Origin: Paraburkholderia sp. CNPSo 3274
Lineage (GTDB): Bacteria; Pseudomonadota; Gammaproteobacteria; Burkholderiales; Burkholderiaceae
Length of the DNA stretch: 64,000 nt
Direction: 5' to 3'
Assembly: GCF_024206475.1 (NCBI RefSeq)
Contig: NZ_JAMBPR010000027.1
Coordinates: 1-64,000 of the forward strand
Each line of letters begins with the position of its first letter. Position 1 is the stretch's first letter. The notes under the pieces were generated by a model. The model was not told where the DNA came from, did no database searches, and saw only the letters and a list, made by a program, of their open reading frames with translations. Both the position numbers and the translations under genes were made by a program. Below are positions 33,811 to 43,400 of the stretch, piece by piece.

Positions 33811-34304
33811 GTAGCACCTCCACGCTCGCAGCCAAAAGATCAATAGATAAGGGAGTTAATCGCCCAGTGGTGCATCCGGCAAAATGAGCTGTTAGCGCCC
33901 AATATCAGTCGAGGTATGAGCACGGGCCGATGACTGCTTTTCGGCCGCGAATGCCGCCAAGATCCGGAACCCATGCCGCTCGGAATCTGCAGCGTGTTTC
34001 TGCGCGCCTCGTTCACCACTCGATGTCGCCCCGGCCGCCAAATGACGGCAGGGCGTCTCGCTTACGTCCATACAGGCAAGTCACGCGACGAATGTAGCCG
34101 GTGGATTCGAACCTCTCTGTGCGTTGGGCAACGCGGCTTTCGATCAAACGAGGCAGGGTCATCAGCGTATGCCTGCGCACCGCTAAGTTCGCTCAGGCGG
34201 CGCGGCAGTCTGCGCGGCTGTCACGGTCTGCACGGAGTGCACCGGCGAGGTTAGCTGCGAGTAAGACGGAGGCAAATGGGTTTGCATTGCTCGTCACGCA
34301 ACGT
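33811..34304. other. Gene-free spacer
   Basis: About 490 bp without a credible gene. A T-loop-like string on the minus strand at 34101-34111 (GGTTCGAATCC) has no matching stems or acceptor arm. Nothing further is supported; it may hold a promoter for the leftward membrane glycosyltransferase gene. Confidence 0.4.
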
Positions 34305-34784
34305 TCACGAGGACGGTGCGTCGCCTGCCGTCGGGACCTTATTGGACGCATTGGAGGCCACCTCGGAGAAGTGCTCCTTCTCTTTGAACGTCCACGCCGA
34401 GTTGAGCAGATAGGTCAAGCCCAGAACGAGGGCAGTCGTAACCAGCTGCGCAATCAGATAGTTCAAACCAAGACCTGTGACGAAGAACTTCATGCACAAG
34501 CCGTTCGTGAGCACGCCAAGCAAAGCGATGATGGCAAACTTCGGTGCGGTCGACAGCGGATTGCTTTTGCTTCGGAACGTAATCTGGCGGTTGAGACCGT
34601 AGTTGACGATTGCGCCGAAGCTCGCCCCGACCATCGAGCTGAGGGCCGGGGAGGCGTAGCCGGAGCGAACCATCGCAATCAGAATCGCATACTGCGTGAC
34701 GGTGCCGATCGCACCGACGCCCGCATAGACCACAAACCTTCGTACCGCGCGAAGATCAGGCATCGTTGGGGCTTGCGGGTTCAT
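34305..34784 (-). CDS. GtrA family membrane protein (polyprenyl-phosphate sugar flippase-like)
   Basis: A 159-residue protein with four helices. The GtrA pattern is present: FVVYAGVGAIGTVTQYAIL, ASFGAIVNYGLNRQITF (the conserved NY.LNR..TF) and a late NSAWTFKEKE. GtrA proteins move undecaprenyl-phosphate-linked glucose or related sugars across the inner membrane. The start overlaps the end of the GtrB-like gene by 29 bp, showing tight coupling. It would feed a periplasmic GT-C enzyme. Confidence 0.9.
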   Translation of the reverse strand: MNPQAPTMPDLRAVRRFVVYAGVGAIGTVTQYAILIAMVRSGYASPALSSMVGASFGAIVNYGLNRQITFRSKSNPLSTAPKFAIIALLGVLTNGLCMKFFVTGLGLNYLIAQLVTTALVLGLTYLLNSAWTFKEKEHFSEVASNASNKVPTAGDAPSS

Positions 34785-35838
34785 AGCGTCTGCGAATCAG
34801 GTAGACCGGTCGGTTCTTCGATTCGTAGTAGATACGGCCGATGTATTCGCCAAGTACGCCAATTCCGATCAATTGAACCCCACCGAGCAGAAGGACTGCG
34901 GAGATCAGCGACGCGTAGCCTGGTACGGCGATTCCCTGAATCAGGGTTCGCACAATGAGGAACGATGCATACAGAATGGCGATACATGCCACGAAGCTGC
35001 CGACGTAGGTCCATACGCGAAGCGGCAGCGTGCTGAAACTCGTGAAGCCCTCCAGCGCGAAGTTCCACAGTTTCCAGCCAGAAAACTTCGACCGGCCGGC
35101 GAGGCGGGGCTCGCGCACATACTCGACGACTGCGGTTCGGTAGCCGACCCAGGCAAACAGCCCCTTCATGAAGCGGCGCGTCTCGGGGAGCTGTTTGAGC
35201 GCGTCCACGACCTCCCTTGTGATCAAACGGAAGTCACCCACGTTCTCCGGGATCTTCGTGTCGCACATCGCGTTGTGTATGCGATAAAAAATCGCCGCGG
35301 TCTGGCGCTTCAGGAAGGAGTCCGTGAGCCGGCTCACGCGTTTGGCGACGACGACATCGTGGCCTTCGCGCCATTTCTCGACCAATGCCGGAATGATTTT
35401 CGGCGGGTCCTGCAAATCCGCGTCGAAAGGGATCACAATGGCGCCGCGCGCTTCGTCGAGCCCTGCCGAAAGCGCGGCCTCCTTGCCGAAGTTGCGCGTC
35501 AGGTCGATGACACGGATGCGGGTGTCCGCCTTCGACATGCCGATCAGCATGCGCAGCGTGTCATCGCGGCTGCCGTCGTTCACACAGACGATTTCGAACT
35601 CGGTTCCGTCGATCGATTCGAGTACAGGAATGACCGTACTGAAGAACGCGCCGATCATCTCCTCCTCGTTATAGAACGGCACGACGAGCGACAACAGGCA
35701 GGGCTCACTAACCGAGGGAACCTCCGCAAGCGCAGGATTGGACCGCGCAGTCGTCTCGCGCGCGCCCGCCGGCGAGGTTGACGCTTCCCTCAAGAGAGGC
35801 TCAGGAGCCAGAAAGTGAGGGCGGCCGATATAGTTCAT
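34756..35838 (-). CDS. GtrB-like polyprenyl-phosphate glycosyltransferase (GT2)
   Basis: A 360-residue protein: an N-terminal GT-A domain (LSLVVPFYNEEEMI, FEIVCVNDGSRDDT, GAIVIPFDADLQDPP with the DAD metal site) and two C-terminal helices (about residues 275-297 and 310-332) ending in ESKNRPVYLIRRR. This is the GtrB/DPM1 architecture that makes undecaprenyl-phosphate-glucose or a related sugar at the cytoplasmic face. The first 35 residues form an extra low-complexity extension. It lies 59 bp after cupin-like gene 2 and probably in its operon. Confidence 0.9.
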   Translation of the reverse strand: MNYIGRPHFLAPEPLLREASTSPAGARETTARSNPALAEVPSVSEPCLLSLVVPFYNEEEMIGAFFSTVIPVLESIDGTEFEIVCVNDGSRDDTLRMLIGMSKADTRIRVIDLTRNFGKEAALSAGLDEARGAIVIPFDADLQDPPKIIPALVEKWREGHDVVVAKRVSRLTDSFLKRQTAAIFYRIHNAMCDTKIPENVGDFRLITREVVDALKQLPETRRFMKGLFAWVGYRTAVVEYVREPRLAGRSKFSGWKLWNFALEGFTSFSTLPLRVWTYVGSFVACIAILYASFLIVRTLIQGIAVPGYASLISAVLLLGGVQLIGIGVLGEYIGRIYYESKNRPVYLIRRRYEPASPNDA

Positions 35839-35897
35839 GATTACCTCGCGCAGATGCCGCAGTTGTCCGACTGGCGTAACGATTTAATCGCGAGAGT

Positions 35898-36884
35898 TCA
35901 GCGTTTGACCAGACGCCGAACTGCGTTCAGCGGCGACTTCAATCGGGTCACTGGCGAGTGAACGACTTCCGCGAACGTTTTGGGATGGCGGTGTTCGAGC
36001 GTCGAGATGACCTTTCTTTTCAAGCTGTCACGCAATGGCGAAACTCCGGGCGGCATCGGCTTCAGCCCCATCATGCGCAGAACGTAGTTAGCCTGGTAAA
36101 CCCGTGCGCGTCGCTCGAGCGACCTCATGCAGTAGTTGATGCTGATACTCACTGAAATGTTGTCGTCGTTCTTGACCCAATGCGGCGCCAATGGAGGGTG
36201 ATGCACCACTTCGCCCGGGTTGAGCCGGAAGATCGTTCCGCGGTTCTGCAGTTGACGGCGATAGCGCGCAGCCTCGAAGTTGCCGGCGTAGTAGCGCTCC
36301 ACTTCCTGGTCCGGCACCAGCTCGCGATCGGTAGCGGGGAAGAGACAGACGTCCTTCGAGCCCTGCAACTGGAAGAGGAAGTTGGTTTCGTGATCGATGT
36401 GGAAGGGAGTCGAGATCTTTGGCGACGAGACCAGCAATGTCATCGTCACCAGGGTGATATCGCTGCGCAGCGGGTAACCGGACAACTCCTCGAGCTCGGC
36501 TGTAATTGTGTCAAGGACATGGGCGTAGTCCGCGTCGTAAAGGTGTGCCTGAGTCAGCTTGATCCATGAGTCGTTTTCGTGAACGCTCGCAAACGCCTCT
36601 TTCAGCCGCGTGCTATGCGGCATGGCGCTGAACCTGGATTCCAGCGAACTATTCTTGAAGTTGATCGCGCGGACGTTGCCATTCTTTTCAAGCATCCGCT
36701 GGGCGACCTCTGCGATCCTTGGGATCTCGAACAAGCCGCTCTCATGCAATAGATGATTGAATTTAAATGGATGCTGATTGAAGTTGCTTTTGAATTCCTG
36801 ATTGCAAGCGTGCAGGAATTTGCCGTCTGAGGTTAGTTGGGGTGTTGCATCGGCCAACGTCGCACCATTGCTAGTCACAGACAT
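35898..36884 (-). CDS. JmjC/cupin-8-like putative Fe(II)/2-oxoglutarate-dependent oxygenase (copy 2)
   Basis: A 328-residue paralogue of the protein at 31002. Facial-triad motif FHIDHETNF (His162, Asp164) and distal His in LAPHWVKNDDN (about His235), with NFLFQLQGSKDVCLF between. The 2-oxoglutarate-binding Arg/Lys is not certain by eye. AAGG lies 7 nt before the ATG at 36884. It sits between the SGNH hydrolase and GtrB genes in the same leftward run as the NRPS-PKS. Two copies suggest two hydroxylation sites or two substrates; JmjC-like oxygenases are known as beta-hydroxylases of amino acids in non-ribosomal pathways, but function is inferred. Confidence 0.8.
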   Translation of the reverse strand: MSVTSNGATLADATPQLTSDGKFLHACNQEFKSNFNQHPFKFNHLLHESGLFEIPRIAEVAQRMLEKNGNVRAINFKNSSLESRFSAMPHSTRLKEAFASVHENDSWIKLTQAHLYDADYAHVLDTITAELEELSGYPLRSDITLVTMTLLVSSPKISTPFHIDHETNFLFQLQGSKDVCLFPATDRELVPDQEVERYYAGNFEAARYRRQLQNRGTIFRLNPGEVVHHPPLAPHWVKNDDNISVSISINYCMRSLERRARVYQANYVLRMMGLKPMPPGVSPLRDSLKRKVISTLEHRHPKTFAEVVHSPVTRLKSPLNAVRRLVKR

Positions 36885-36999
36885 GGCACACCTTCGCAGG
36901 TTAGAGGGTAGTGCTTGCAGGCTACTATCGCGCCCGTGGGCCAGATGTGCGTTGACGAACATCCAAGCCGGTTTTGGCGTTTACCCGGGGATGAGCGGT

Positions 37000-38145
37000 C
37001 TACTTGACAGCTTCCTGGCTAGTCACCGATGTTGTGTCGGCGGCTCTGAAGCTTGGCCGGAGAAAATCGACGACCTCGGCGTCCGTGATCGGTTTGATAT
37101 GCAGCCCGAAAGCGGCGTTCAGCGAAGCGACAAGCTGCTGTGCCCAAAGGGTATTCCAGACCACGCCGGCATGAGTGTCTGAAAGGAAGGTGTTATGCGG
37201 ATCGTCGCCGGTGGTATTGGTGATTGCCCAGCCAGGCCCCAGATGCACGGTCTTGTAACTCGGGCGGCCGTGATCGTCGCGATGGCCCCACAGGCTTCTA
37301 AACCACAAGCCAGCGTCGAGAACGTAGACATGGTGGTCCGCCGCGGCGAGCGCGCGCAAGCCATTGTTGAAGCGATCAATGCCGGCATCGATATTGGCTA
37401 TCTCCCTGGCGGATTGCCAGCTGTTGAACTCGCCAGGCCAATCGGCGTCGCTGCCCCCGGTCACGAGCAGGACATAGGTATCCGGGTGATATTTGCGGAT
37501 TAGCGCGACGGCTTCGCCAATGGATTTGATGCAGGCGTTCATTGCGCTCCCGGGGCGCAATGCGTTCGGATCGCGAGACAACTCGTCAAAAAGCTCGTGG
37601 CTGCTGAGATCGTTGTCGCCAATCTGGATCAACACGATGCCACCTCGCCAGGCTTGTGGTTCTGTGTCCATCAAGTCGACGAGACGGATCGCCTGGCGCT
37701 GCGATTGCCCCATCAACTGCCCGCAGGTCGCCCCGCTAATCGCGAAGTTATAGCGGTAGTCCTGTTTGGGGGGCGTGCGGGCGAGAGCCCCCAGAGCTTC
37801 GCTGGCAATGGCGTGATACTTCCCGGTTCCCCAAACGCCCCATTTGCCCTGGTCGATCTGGTCTCCGCGCAACTGGGCGAGCACCTCGGTCCACTGCCAG
37901 GTGGTCGCGCGCCACTGGCCTCCTCGCGCGTGCGGATCGCTCAACATGACCGTGTCGTGGTAGGCCTGGCTGTTGGAGTCACCAAGCACGGCGAGGCGCA
38001 CCCTTCCAGAGGGCGGCTCCGACGCGTTGGCGACGGCGACCGGCACACGGCGAAACAGGCCGGGAACAGCTAGCCTGACAAAAAGGCCGGTGACGGACAG
38101 AGCGCCCAAAAGCGCGACCAGCACAACCCTACGCGAATGGGACAT
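37000..38145 (-). CDS. SGNH/GDSL-family hydrolase, membrane-anchored or secreted
   Basis: A 381-residue protein. An N-terminal hydrophobic helix (about residues 7-28) serves as anchor or signal. The SGNH blocks are all present: block I LAVLGDSNSQAY (Ser57), block II SGATCGQ, block III IQIGDNDLSSHE and block V SDTHAGVVW (Asp323, His325). The domain faces the periplasm. Such enzymes deacylate or transacylate sugars and, less often, lipids. It begins 31 bp after the C-TE gene, so it is probably co-transcribed with the assembly line. It may trim or transfer acyl groups on a glycan, or possibly process the non-ribosomal product. Confidence 0.85.
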   Translation of the reverse strand: MSHSRRVVLVALLGALSVTGLFVRLAVPGLFRRVPVAVANASEPPSGRVRLAVLGDSNSQAYHDTVMLSDPHARGGQWRATTWQWTEVLAQLRGDQIDQGKWGVWGTGKYHAIASEALGALARTPPKQDYRYNFAISGATCGQLMGQSQRQAIRLVDLMDTEPQAWRGGIVLIQIGDNDLSSHELFDELSRDPNALRPGSAMNACIKSIGEAVALIRKYHPDTYVLLVTGGSDADWPGEFNSWQSAREIANIDAGIDRFNNGLRALAAADHHVYVLDAGLWFRSLWGHRDDHGRPSYKTVHLGPGWAITNTTGDDPHNTFLSDTHAGVVWNTLWAQQLVASLNAAFGLHIKPITDAEVVDFLRPSFRAADTTSVTSQEAVK

Positions 38146-38176
38146 GGGCCATTTACCCTATCGAGACGCTTCGAGA

Positions 38177-40480
38177 TCATGGCCCTTCAAGGGCGGTTTC
38201 CTGCCTGTCATGTGCGGCTTGGGCAAAGCGGCCGAGCAGTTGCTTACCCATGACAGCAGCACCGGCCGCGCGGAACATCTGGTTGTGCATGCCCGGAACG
38301 TCGGTGACGACCAGATTGCCGGTGACGACTTCACCCCAACCCATGTCGTGTGCGAACAGGCGGCCCTTGAGCACCTGGCCGCTGCGGAAGATCTGGACAT
38401 TGCCGTCATAGGGCTTCGGACGATACCGCACCTGCTGTTCGCGCAGATAGCCGATATTGCGGCCATACCAGAGGTTGTCGTCGATCATGTTGTTTGCGCT
38501 GTCGTTCTTCAGGATGCCCAACTTCACGGCAAGCTGCGTGAGACGAAGCCAGCGAACTGTCCGAAACTGCTGGAGGAACGCAATCATCGACATCTCGCCA
38601 CGTCTCGCGAGCCGGAAGTCGCGCGGGATGTCGTCCACGCGCACCTGCACCTTGCGCAGCAGGCGATCGTACCAGGGCATCGTCTCCCGGTAACCCGGGC
38701 ACCAGGAATCAGTGAGGATGACATGTTCGACCGTTTCGCCTTCTCGGCGCAGCTGGTGGGCCGCCTCCAACGCCATCGCACCCAGCACGCAGTACCCCAT
38801 GAGGATATAGGGGCCCTTTGGCTGGATCAGTCTGATGAGTCGCACGGCGTCCGCAGCGATGTCCTCGAAGGCGCGCAACGGGAGGTTGGGCTGAGGCGTC
38901 TTTGGCACCATGGGAACGTCGACGATGGGGCGCTCGTCGCCAACCTGTTTGGCCAGCTCATAGAGGACCGCGATGTTGTTGAGCACGATGATGGGCGTTT
39001 GCGAACCATCCTCGTTGAACCGCACGATATTCTGCGCTTTCGCTTCCAGCTCGGCCCGGCTGATGAAACCACTGACGCCCACGCCGCCCGCGACTTGTGC
39101 CGTGTCTTTCCCGGCTGCGGGCGCGAGCGGCCGTTGCGGCATCACTTCGGCGCTTCCCAGCACCTCGCGCCAGTTGGCCAGATGCCGGTCGATCGTCTCG
39201 ATGTCGTAGAGGTCCGTGTCGCCCTCGCAGGAGATGCGCCAGCCTTCCGGGCGCCGCACCATGAAGAAGTTGAGGTCGTAGAGCGCGCCCGCGTTGAAGG
39301 AGGGCGAAGTCGTCGCGGCGAAATCCTGGCGGCGGACCTCGTCGCCCATGCCGACGAAGCTTTGCTGCAGAGCGAAGTTGACCGAGCATAGCGGCGGTCG
39401 ATTCATATCCGGCACTTCGCCTGCCATTCCCATCATTTCTTCGAACGGCAGGTGTAGATGCTCGATGGCGTCGCTGAGCTTGGCGCCGCACTGCGCGGTA
39501 ACGTCGGCGAGCGTGCTGTCTTGGGTCACGTCGAGGCGCAGGATCACCGTGTTGATGAGCGGCCCGATTACACCCTCGAGTTCCTGCTGATCGCGCACCG
39601 ACATCTGCGTGCCCATAGCGACTTTGGCCTGGCCGGTCGCCTTTTGCAGCGCCAACGCGAGGCCCGCAGCCGCAACGCTGAAGAGCGTCACGCCTTGCGC
39701 CTTGGCGGCCGCGATCAGGCGTTCGCTCATCTCGCCCGGCAACAGAATGGAGCGAATGACGCCCTGAAAGCGCCGCTGCGGTGGCCGGGGGCGATCGCCC
39801 GTCACGTCGAAACGGCTGAACCCTTTAAGCTCCTGGCGCCAATGGACCCGAGCGCAATCGATCGCCCCGCTGGCCAGGAACTCTCCCTTCCACAGCGCGT
39901 AGTCGCCATGGTGAAGGTCGACGTCGGGGTAATCGGGATCATGGCCCGCGCGCAACGCCGCGAGTCCTTCCACGAGTTCGCGCACGAGGATCGCGAAGGA
40001 CCAGCCGTCCATCACGAGCGAATGGAAGGTCAGCTGCAATTCGCCTTGCGTGTTCGACCTTGGCAACCACACGGCCCGGAAGAACGACGCGGACGACAGC
40101 TCGAAAGGCGTGCGGGCCTGGTCCTGGCCCACGCGCTGGGCCTCTGCAAGGGCGGCCTTATCGTCCAAACCGCTGAGATCCACCACCGCGAGCCGGAAGG
40201 GGGCGCTGCTCCAGACCTGCTGGCGCAGCCCCGCGCCCGTCATCAGGAAGCCGGTGCGCAATATCTCGTGCCGCGCGACCAGTTCGCTGAGCACCTGTTC
40301 GATGCTCGCGGCAGTGAGCGGCCCCGACAATTGCAGCCGGAAGGCGATGTTGAGCGCGGAGGCCTTCGGCGACGCCTTCTGCTCGTGCCAGTAGCGTACC
40401 TGGCAGGCAGTCGCCGGGAACAGGGCGTGGCCCGCCTCGACCGCCTGCACAGGTGCGATATTCAAGGCTATTCCGTTCAT
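38177..40480 (-). CDS. NRPS condensation-thioesterase protein with atypical active sites
   Basis: A 767-residue didomain protein with no carrier or adenylation domain. Residues about 15-445 are a condensation domain, but the HHxxxDG motif reads HSLVMDG (153-159), with the second, catalytic His replaced by Ser154. Residues about 490-767 are a type I thioesterase with nucleophile loop MGYCVLG, where Cys564 replaces Ser; Asp591 (LTDSW) and His732 (VPGMHNQ) complete the triad. Cys-type thioesterases are known in non-ribosomal pathways that form strained rings, such as obafluorin. The gene starts 3 bp after the NRPS-PKS stop with GAGGGAG upstream, so it acts on the chain carried by that protein, for release, cyclisation or transfer. 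Confidence 0.88.
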   Translation of the reverse strand: MNGIALNIAPVQAVEAGHALFPATACQVRYWHEQKASPKASALNIAFRLQLSGPLTAASIEQVLSELVARHEILRTGFLMTGAGLRQQVWSSAPFRLAVVDLSGLDDKAALAEAQRVGQDQARTPFELSSASFFRAVWLPRSNTQGELQLTFHSLVMDGWSFAILVRELVEGLAALRAGHDPDYPDVDLHHGDYALWKGEFLASGAIDCARVHWRQELKGFSRFDVTGDRPRPPQRRFQGVIRSILLPGEMSERLIAAAKAQGVTLFSVAAAGLALALQKATGQAKVAMGTQMSVRDQQELEGVIGPLINTVILRLDVTQDSTLADVTAQCGAKLSDAIEHLHLPFEEMMGMAGEVPDMNRPPLCSVNFALQQSFVGMGDEVRRQDFAATTSPSFNAGALYDLNFFMVRRPEGWRISCEGDTDLYDIETIDRHLANWREVLGSAEVMPQRPLAPAAGKDTAQVAGGVGVSGFISRAELEAKAQNIVRFNEDGSQTPIIVLNNIAVLYELAKQVGDERPIVDVPMVPKTPQPNLPLRAFEDIAADAVRLIRLIQPKGPYILMGYCVLGAMALEAAHQLRREGETVEHVILTDSWCPGYRETMPWYDRLLRKVQVRVDDIPRDFRLARRGEMSMIAFLQQFRTVRWLRLTQLAVKLGILKNDSANNMIDDNLWYGRNIGYLREQQVRYRPKPYDGNVQIFRSGQVLKGRLFAHDMGWGEVVTGNLVVTDVPGMHNQMFRAAGAAVMGKQLLGRFAQAAHDRQETALEGP

Positions 40481-40483
40481 CGC

Positions 40484-43400
40484 TCAGGCTCCCTCAGCAA
40501 TCCTGCGCTTGAAGTTGAGGATCGACGGCCTCGCCACGGCGGGGGCCTCGACCGGCTCGTCCGTCTGCGTGCCGTCAAGGCTCGCGGCCAACTGCTCGAT
40601 CGTGACGTTCTTCATGAGTTGACGTGCATCCACACCCAGCCCGCGCTCGTTCATTCGCGCGACGATGCGGAACAGCTGGAGGCTGTCTGCGCCGAGGCTG
40701 AAGAATTTCTGGTCGATACCGACCTGCTGCAGACCGAGCACATCGCCCCAGATCGCGGCGATGGTGGCTTGCGTCGGCGTCATGGCCGCAGGTTCGGCCA
40801 CGGCGGTGACGGTCTCCGCCGGTTCGTTCGCTTCTGGCTCGATGGCCGCGGGTTCGACCGGCATCGGTGCTTGCGGCACGACCTTGAGCGCGGCATGCGG
40901 CTGGCGCACGGGCGTGGCCACCATGTCAGCCGTCGGCACGGGCAGGGCCTTGCGGTCGAGCTTGCCGTTCGTGGTCTGGGGCAGCGCGTCGAGCGTCATC
41001 CACAGCGTCGGCACCATGTAGGACGGCAGTTGCCCGGCGACATGAGCCGCGACCGCGCCCTGGTCGGGTTTGTCGGAGCCAGCACCGACCAGGTAGCCCA
41101 CGAGGCGCGGACTGTCACCCACGGTATGCAGGGCGACAGCGGCTGCGGCAACGCCGGGCGCCTTGCGCAGGGTGGCCTCGATGTCCTCGATCTCGATGCG
41201 GAAGCCGCGCAGCTTGATCTGCTGATCGCGACGGCCCAGGTGCTGGAGCGAGCCGTCGGCGAGCCGCTTCGCGAGATCGCCGGTACGGTACAGCCGGCGC
41301 GGTGAGGCGCCTTCGATGGCAACCGATTTGAAGGCGGCATCGGTCAGGTCAGGGCGGTTGAAATAACCCTTTGCCAGGCCTTCTCCGCCGATCCACAGTT
41401 CGCCGCTCACGCCTTGCGGCGCCAGATGCAGGTCGTCGGTCAGCACGTGCAGATCGGTGTTGGCGAGCGGCGCGCCGATCACCACAGGTGCGTTTGCAAC
41501 GATACGCGAGGCGGACGACCAGATCGTCGTCTCGGTCGGGCCGTAGAGGTTCCACACCTCCGCGCCGGTGGCGAGCAGGTCGTCGGCGAGGTCGCGCGGC
41601 AACGGCTCACCGCCGCACAGGATCTTGAAGCCCTTCGGCGCCTTGAAGCCCGCCTCGAGCAGCATGCGCCACAGTGACGGCGTCGCCTGGAGAACGGTGG
41701 CGGCTTCGTCTTTCAGGCGAGTCACCAGTTCGAAGCCGGTGCGCACTTCTGCGTGGCCAGCGATGAAGGTCTGCCCGCCGGCGATGAGCGGGAGGAACAG
41801 CTCGAGACCCGAGATATCGAAGGAGAACGTCGTCACCGCGACGATGCTGTCCCTGACCGTAAAGCCGGGCGCGTGCGCCATCGAGAGCAGGAAGTTGCTC
41901 AGCGCGCGGTGGCCAATCTCCACGCCCTTGGGCTGACCCGTCGAGCCCGACGTGAAGATCACGTAGGCCGAATCCGCGTCCGTTACGACGGGCAGCGTCA
42001 TGGTCTCGTCGTCGTCCTGCGCGAGGAGCGCTTCCACTTCCAGCACGCGATGCGCGCCCGGTTCCAGCACCATGAGGCTGCCCTCATCGCTGAGGATGGC
42101 GGCGATGCCGGCTCCGTCGAGAATCTGGCGCAGGCGTGCAGGCGGCATCGTCATGTCGAGCGGCACATAGGCGCAGCCCGCTCGCCACACGCCGATCATG
42201 GCGGCCACGGTCATCGCAGTGCGTTCCATCGCGATGGCGACGCGTCCGCCCGACGCGATCCCCGCCGCCATGAGCCGACGGGCGATCTGGCTGGCGCGCG
42301 CATCGAGTTCGCCATAGGTCAGGCTCGTCGACTCGTCCGACACGGCCGTCGTATCCGGGGCCTGCCAGGCCTGCGCGGCGATCAGCGCCGGGGTCGTCTG
42401 CGAGAGATCGTAGTCACGCTGGGAAGCGTTCAGCTCGTCGCGAAGGTGGTGGATTTCAGCTTCGTTCAGCAGCGGGAGTGCCGCGACCGGCGTTTCGGCA
42501 TCGCGTGCGATCGCCGTCAGCAAGGTTTCGTAGTAACCGAGCCAGCGCTGGATCGTCGTTTCGTCGTAGACGTCGGTGTTGAAATCGCAATCGAGACGCA
42601 GGCCCTGCGCCGATTCGATCACGTTAAGGAACAGATCGAAGTTGCTGTAGGCCTTTGCATTCGGCGTGAAGTGCGTGGTGACGCCTGCCATGTCGAGTTC
42701 GCCGTCGACCTTTTCCAGGTTGAACTGGAGATCGGTCAGCGGCAGCCGGTTGAGATCGCGCTTGATGCCGAGATCGCGCACCAGCGCGCCGTATGTGTAG
42801 TTCTGCCGGTCGCCTGCGTCGTAGAGGTGATCGCGCACCGCCTTCATGTGTGCGGCGAAAGGCTTTTCGCGGTCGAACTTGACGCGCAACGGCAGGAAGT
42901 TGACACAGTGCCCGACCAGCAGCGCTTCGCCCGCTTGCGACTGGCCAGCCATCGGTGCGGCGATCACGACATCGTCATTGCCGGACAGACGGCCGAACAG
43001 CACCTGGGCCGCGCCGAACAACGAGGCGAACAGCGAGCACCCTTGCTTTGAGGAAGCGGTCTTGACCTGCTTGAGAAGGTCGGCTCCCAGATGGCGGGTC
43101 GTCGAAGCGCCGTTGAAGCTTTTGCGCTCCGGGCGCGGACGGTCGCCGGGCAAATCGGGTTGCGGCGCTGGGTCGCGATGGACGTTCATCCAGAACTCGC
43201 GCGTTTCTTTCTCGACGCCGATTTCGTCCTGTGCCTTGGCGAAGGCGAGGAAGCTCTGCACCTCGTCGAGTTCGGGCTGCGTGCCCCAAACTTCTGCCGC
43301 GTAGAGCGCAGACAGATCGCGCAGGATGATGTTGATCGACCATCCGTCGCAGACGATGTGATGCGCCGTGAACACGAACGCCCACTTCTGCGCTTCCAGG

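Noticed and set aside
34101..34111. tRNA T-loop-like string GGTTCGAATCC on the minus strand
   Set aside because: The T-stem does not pair and no D-arm, anticodon arm or acceptor stem is found around it.
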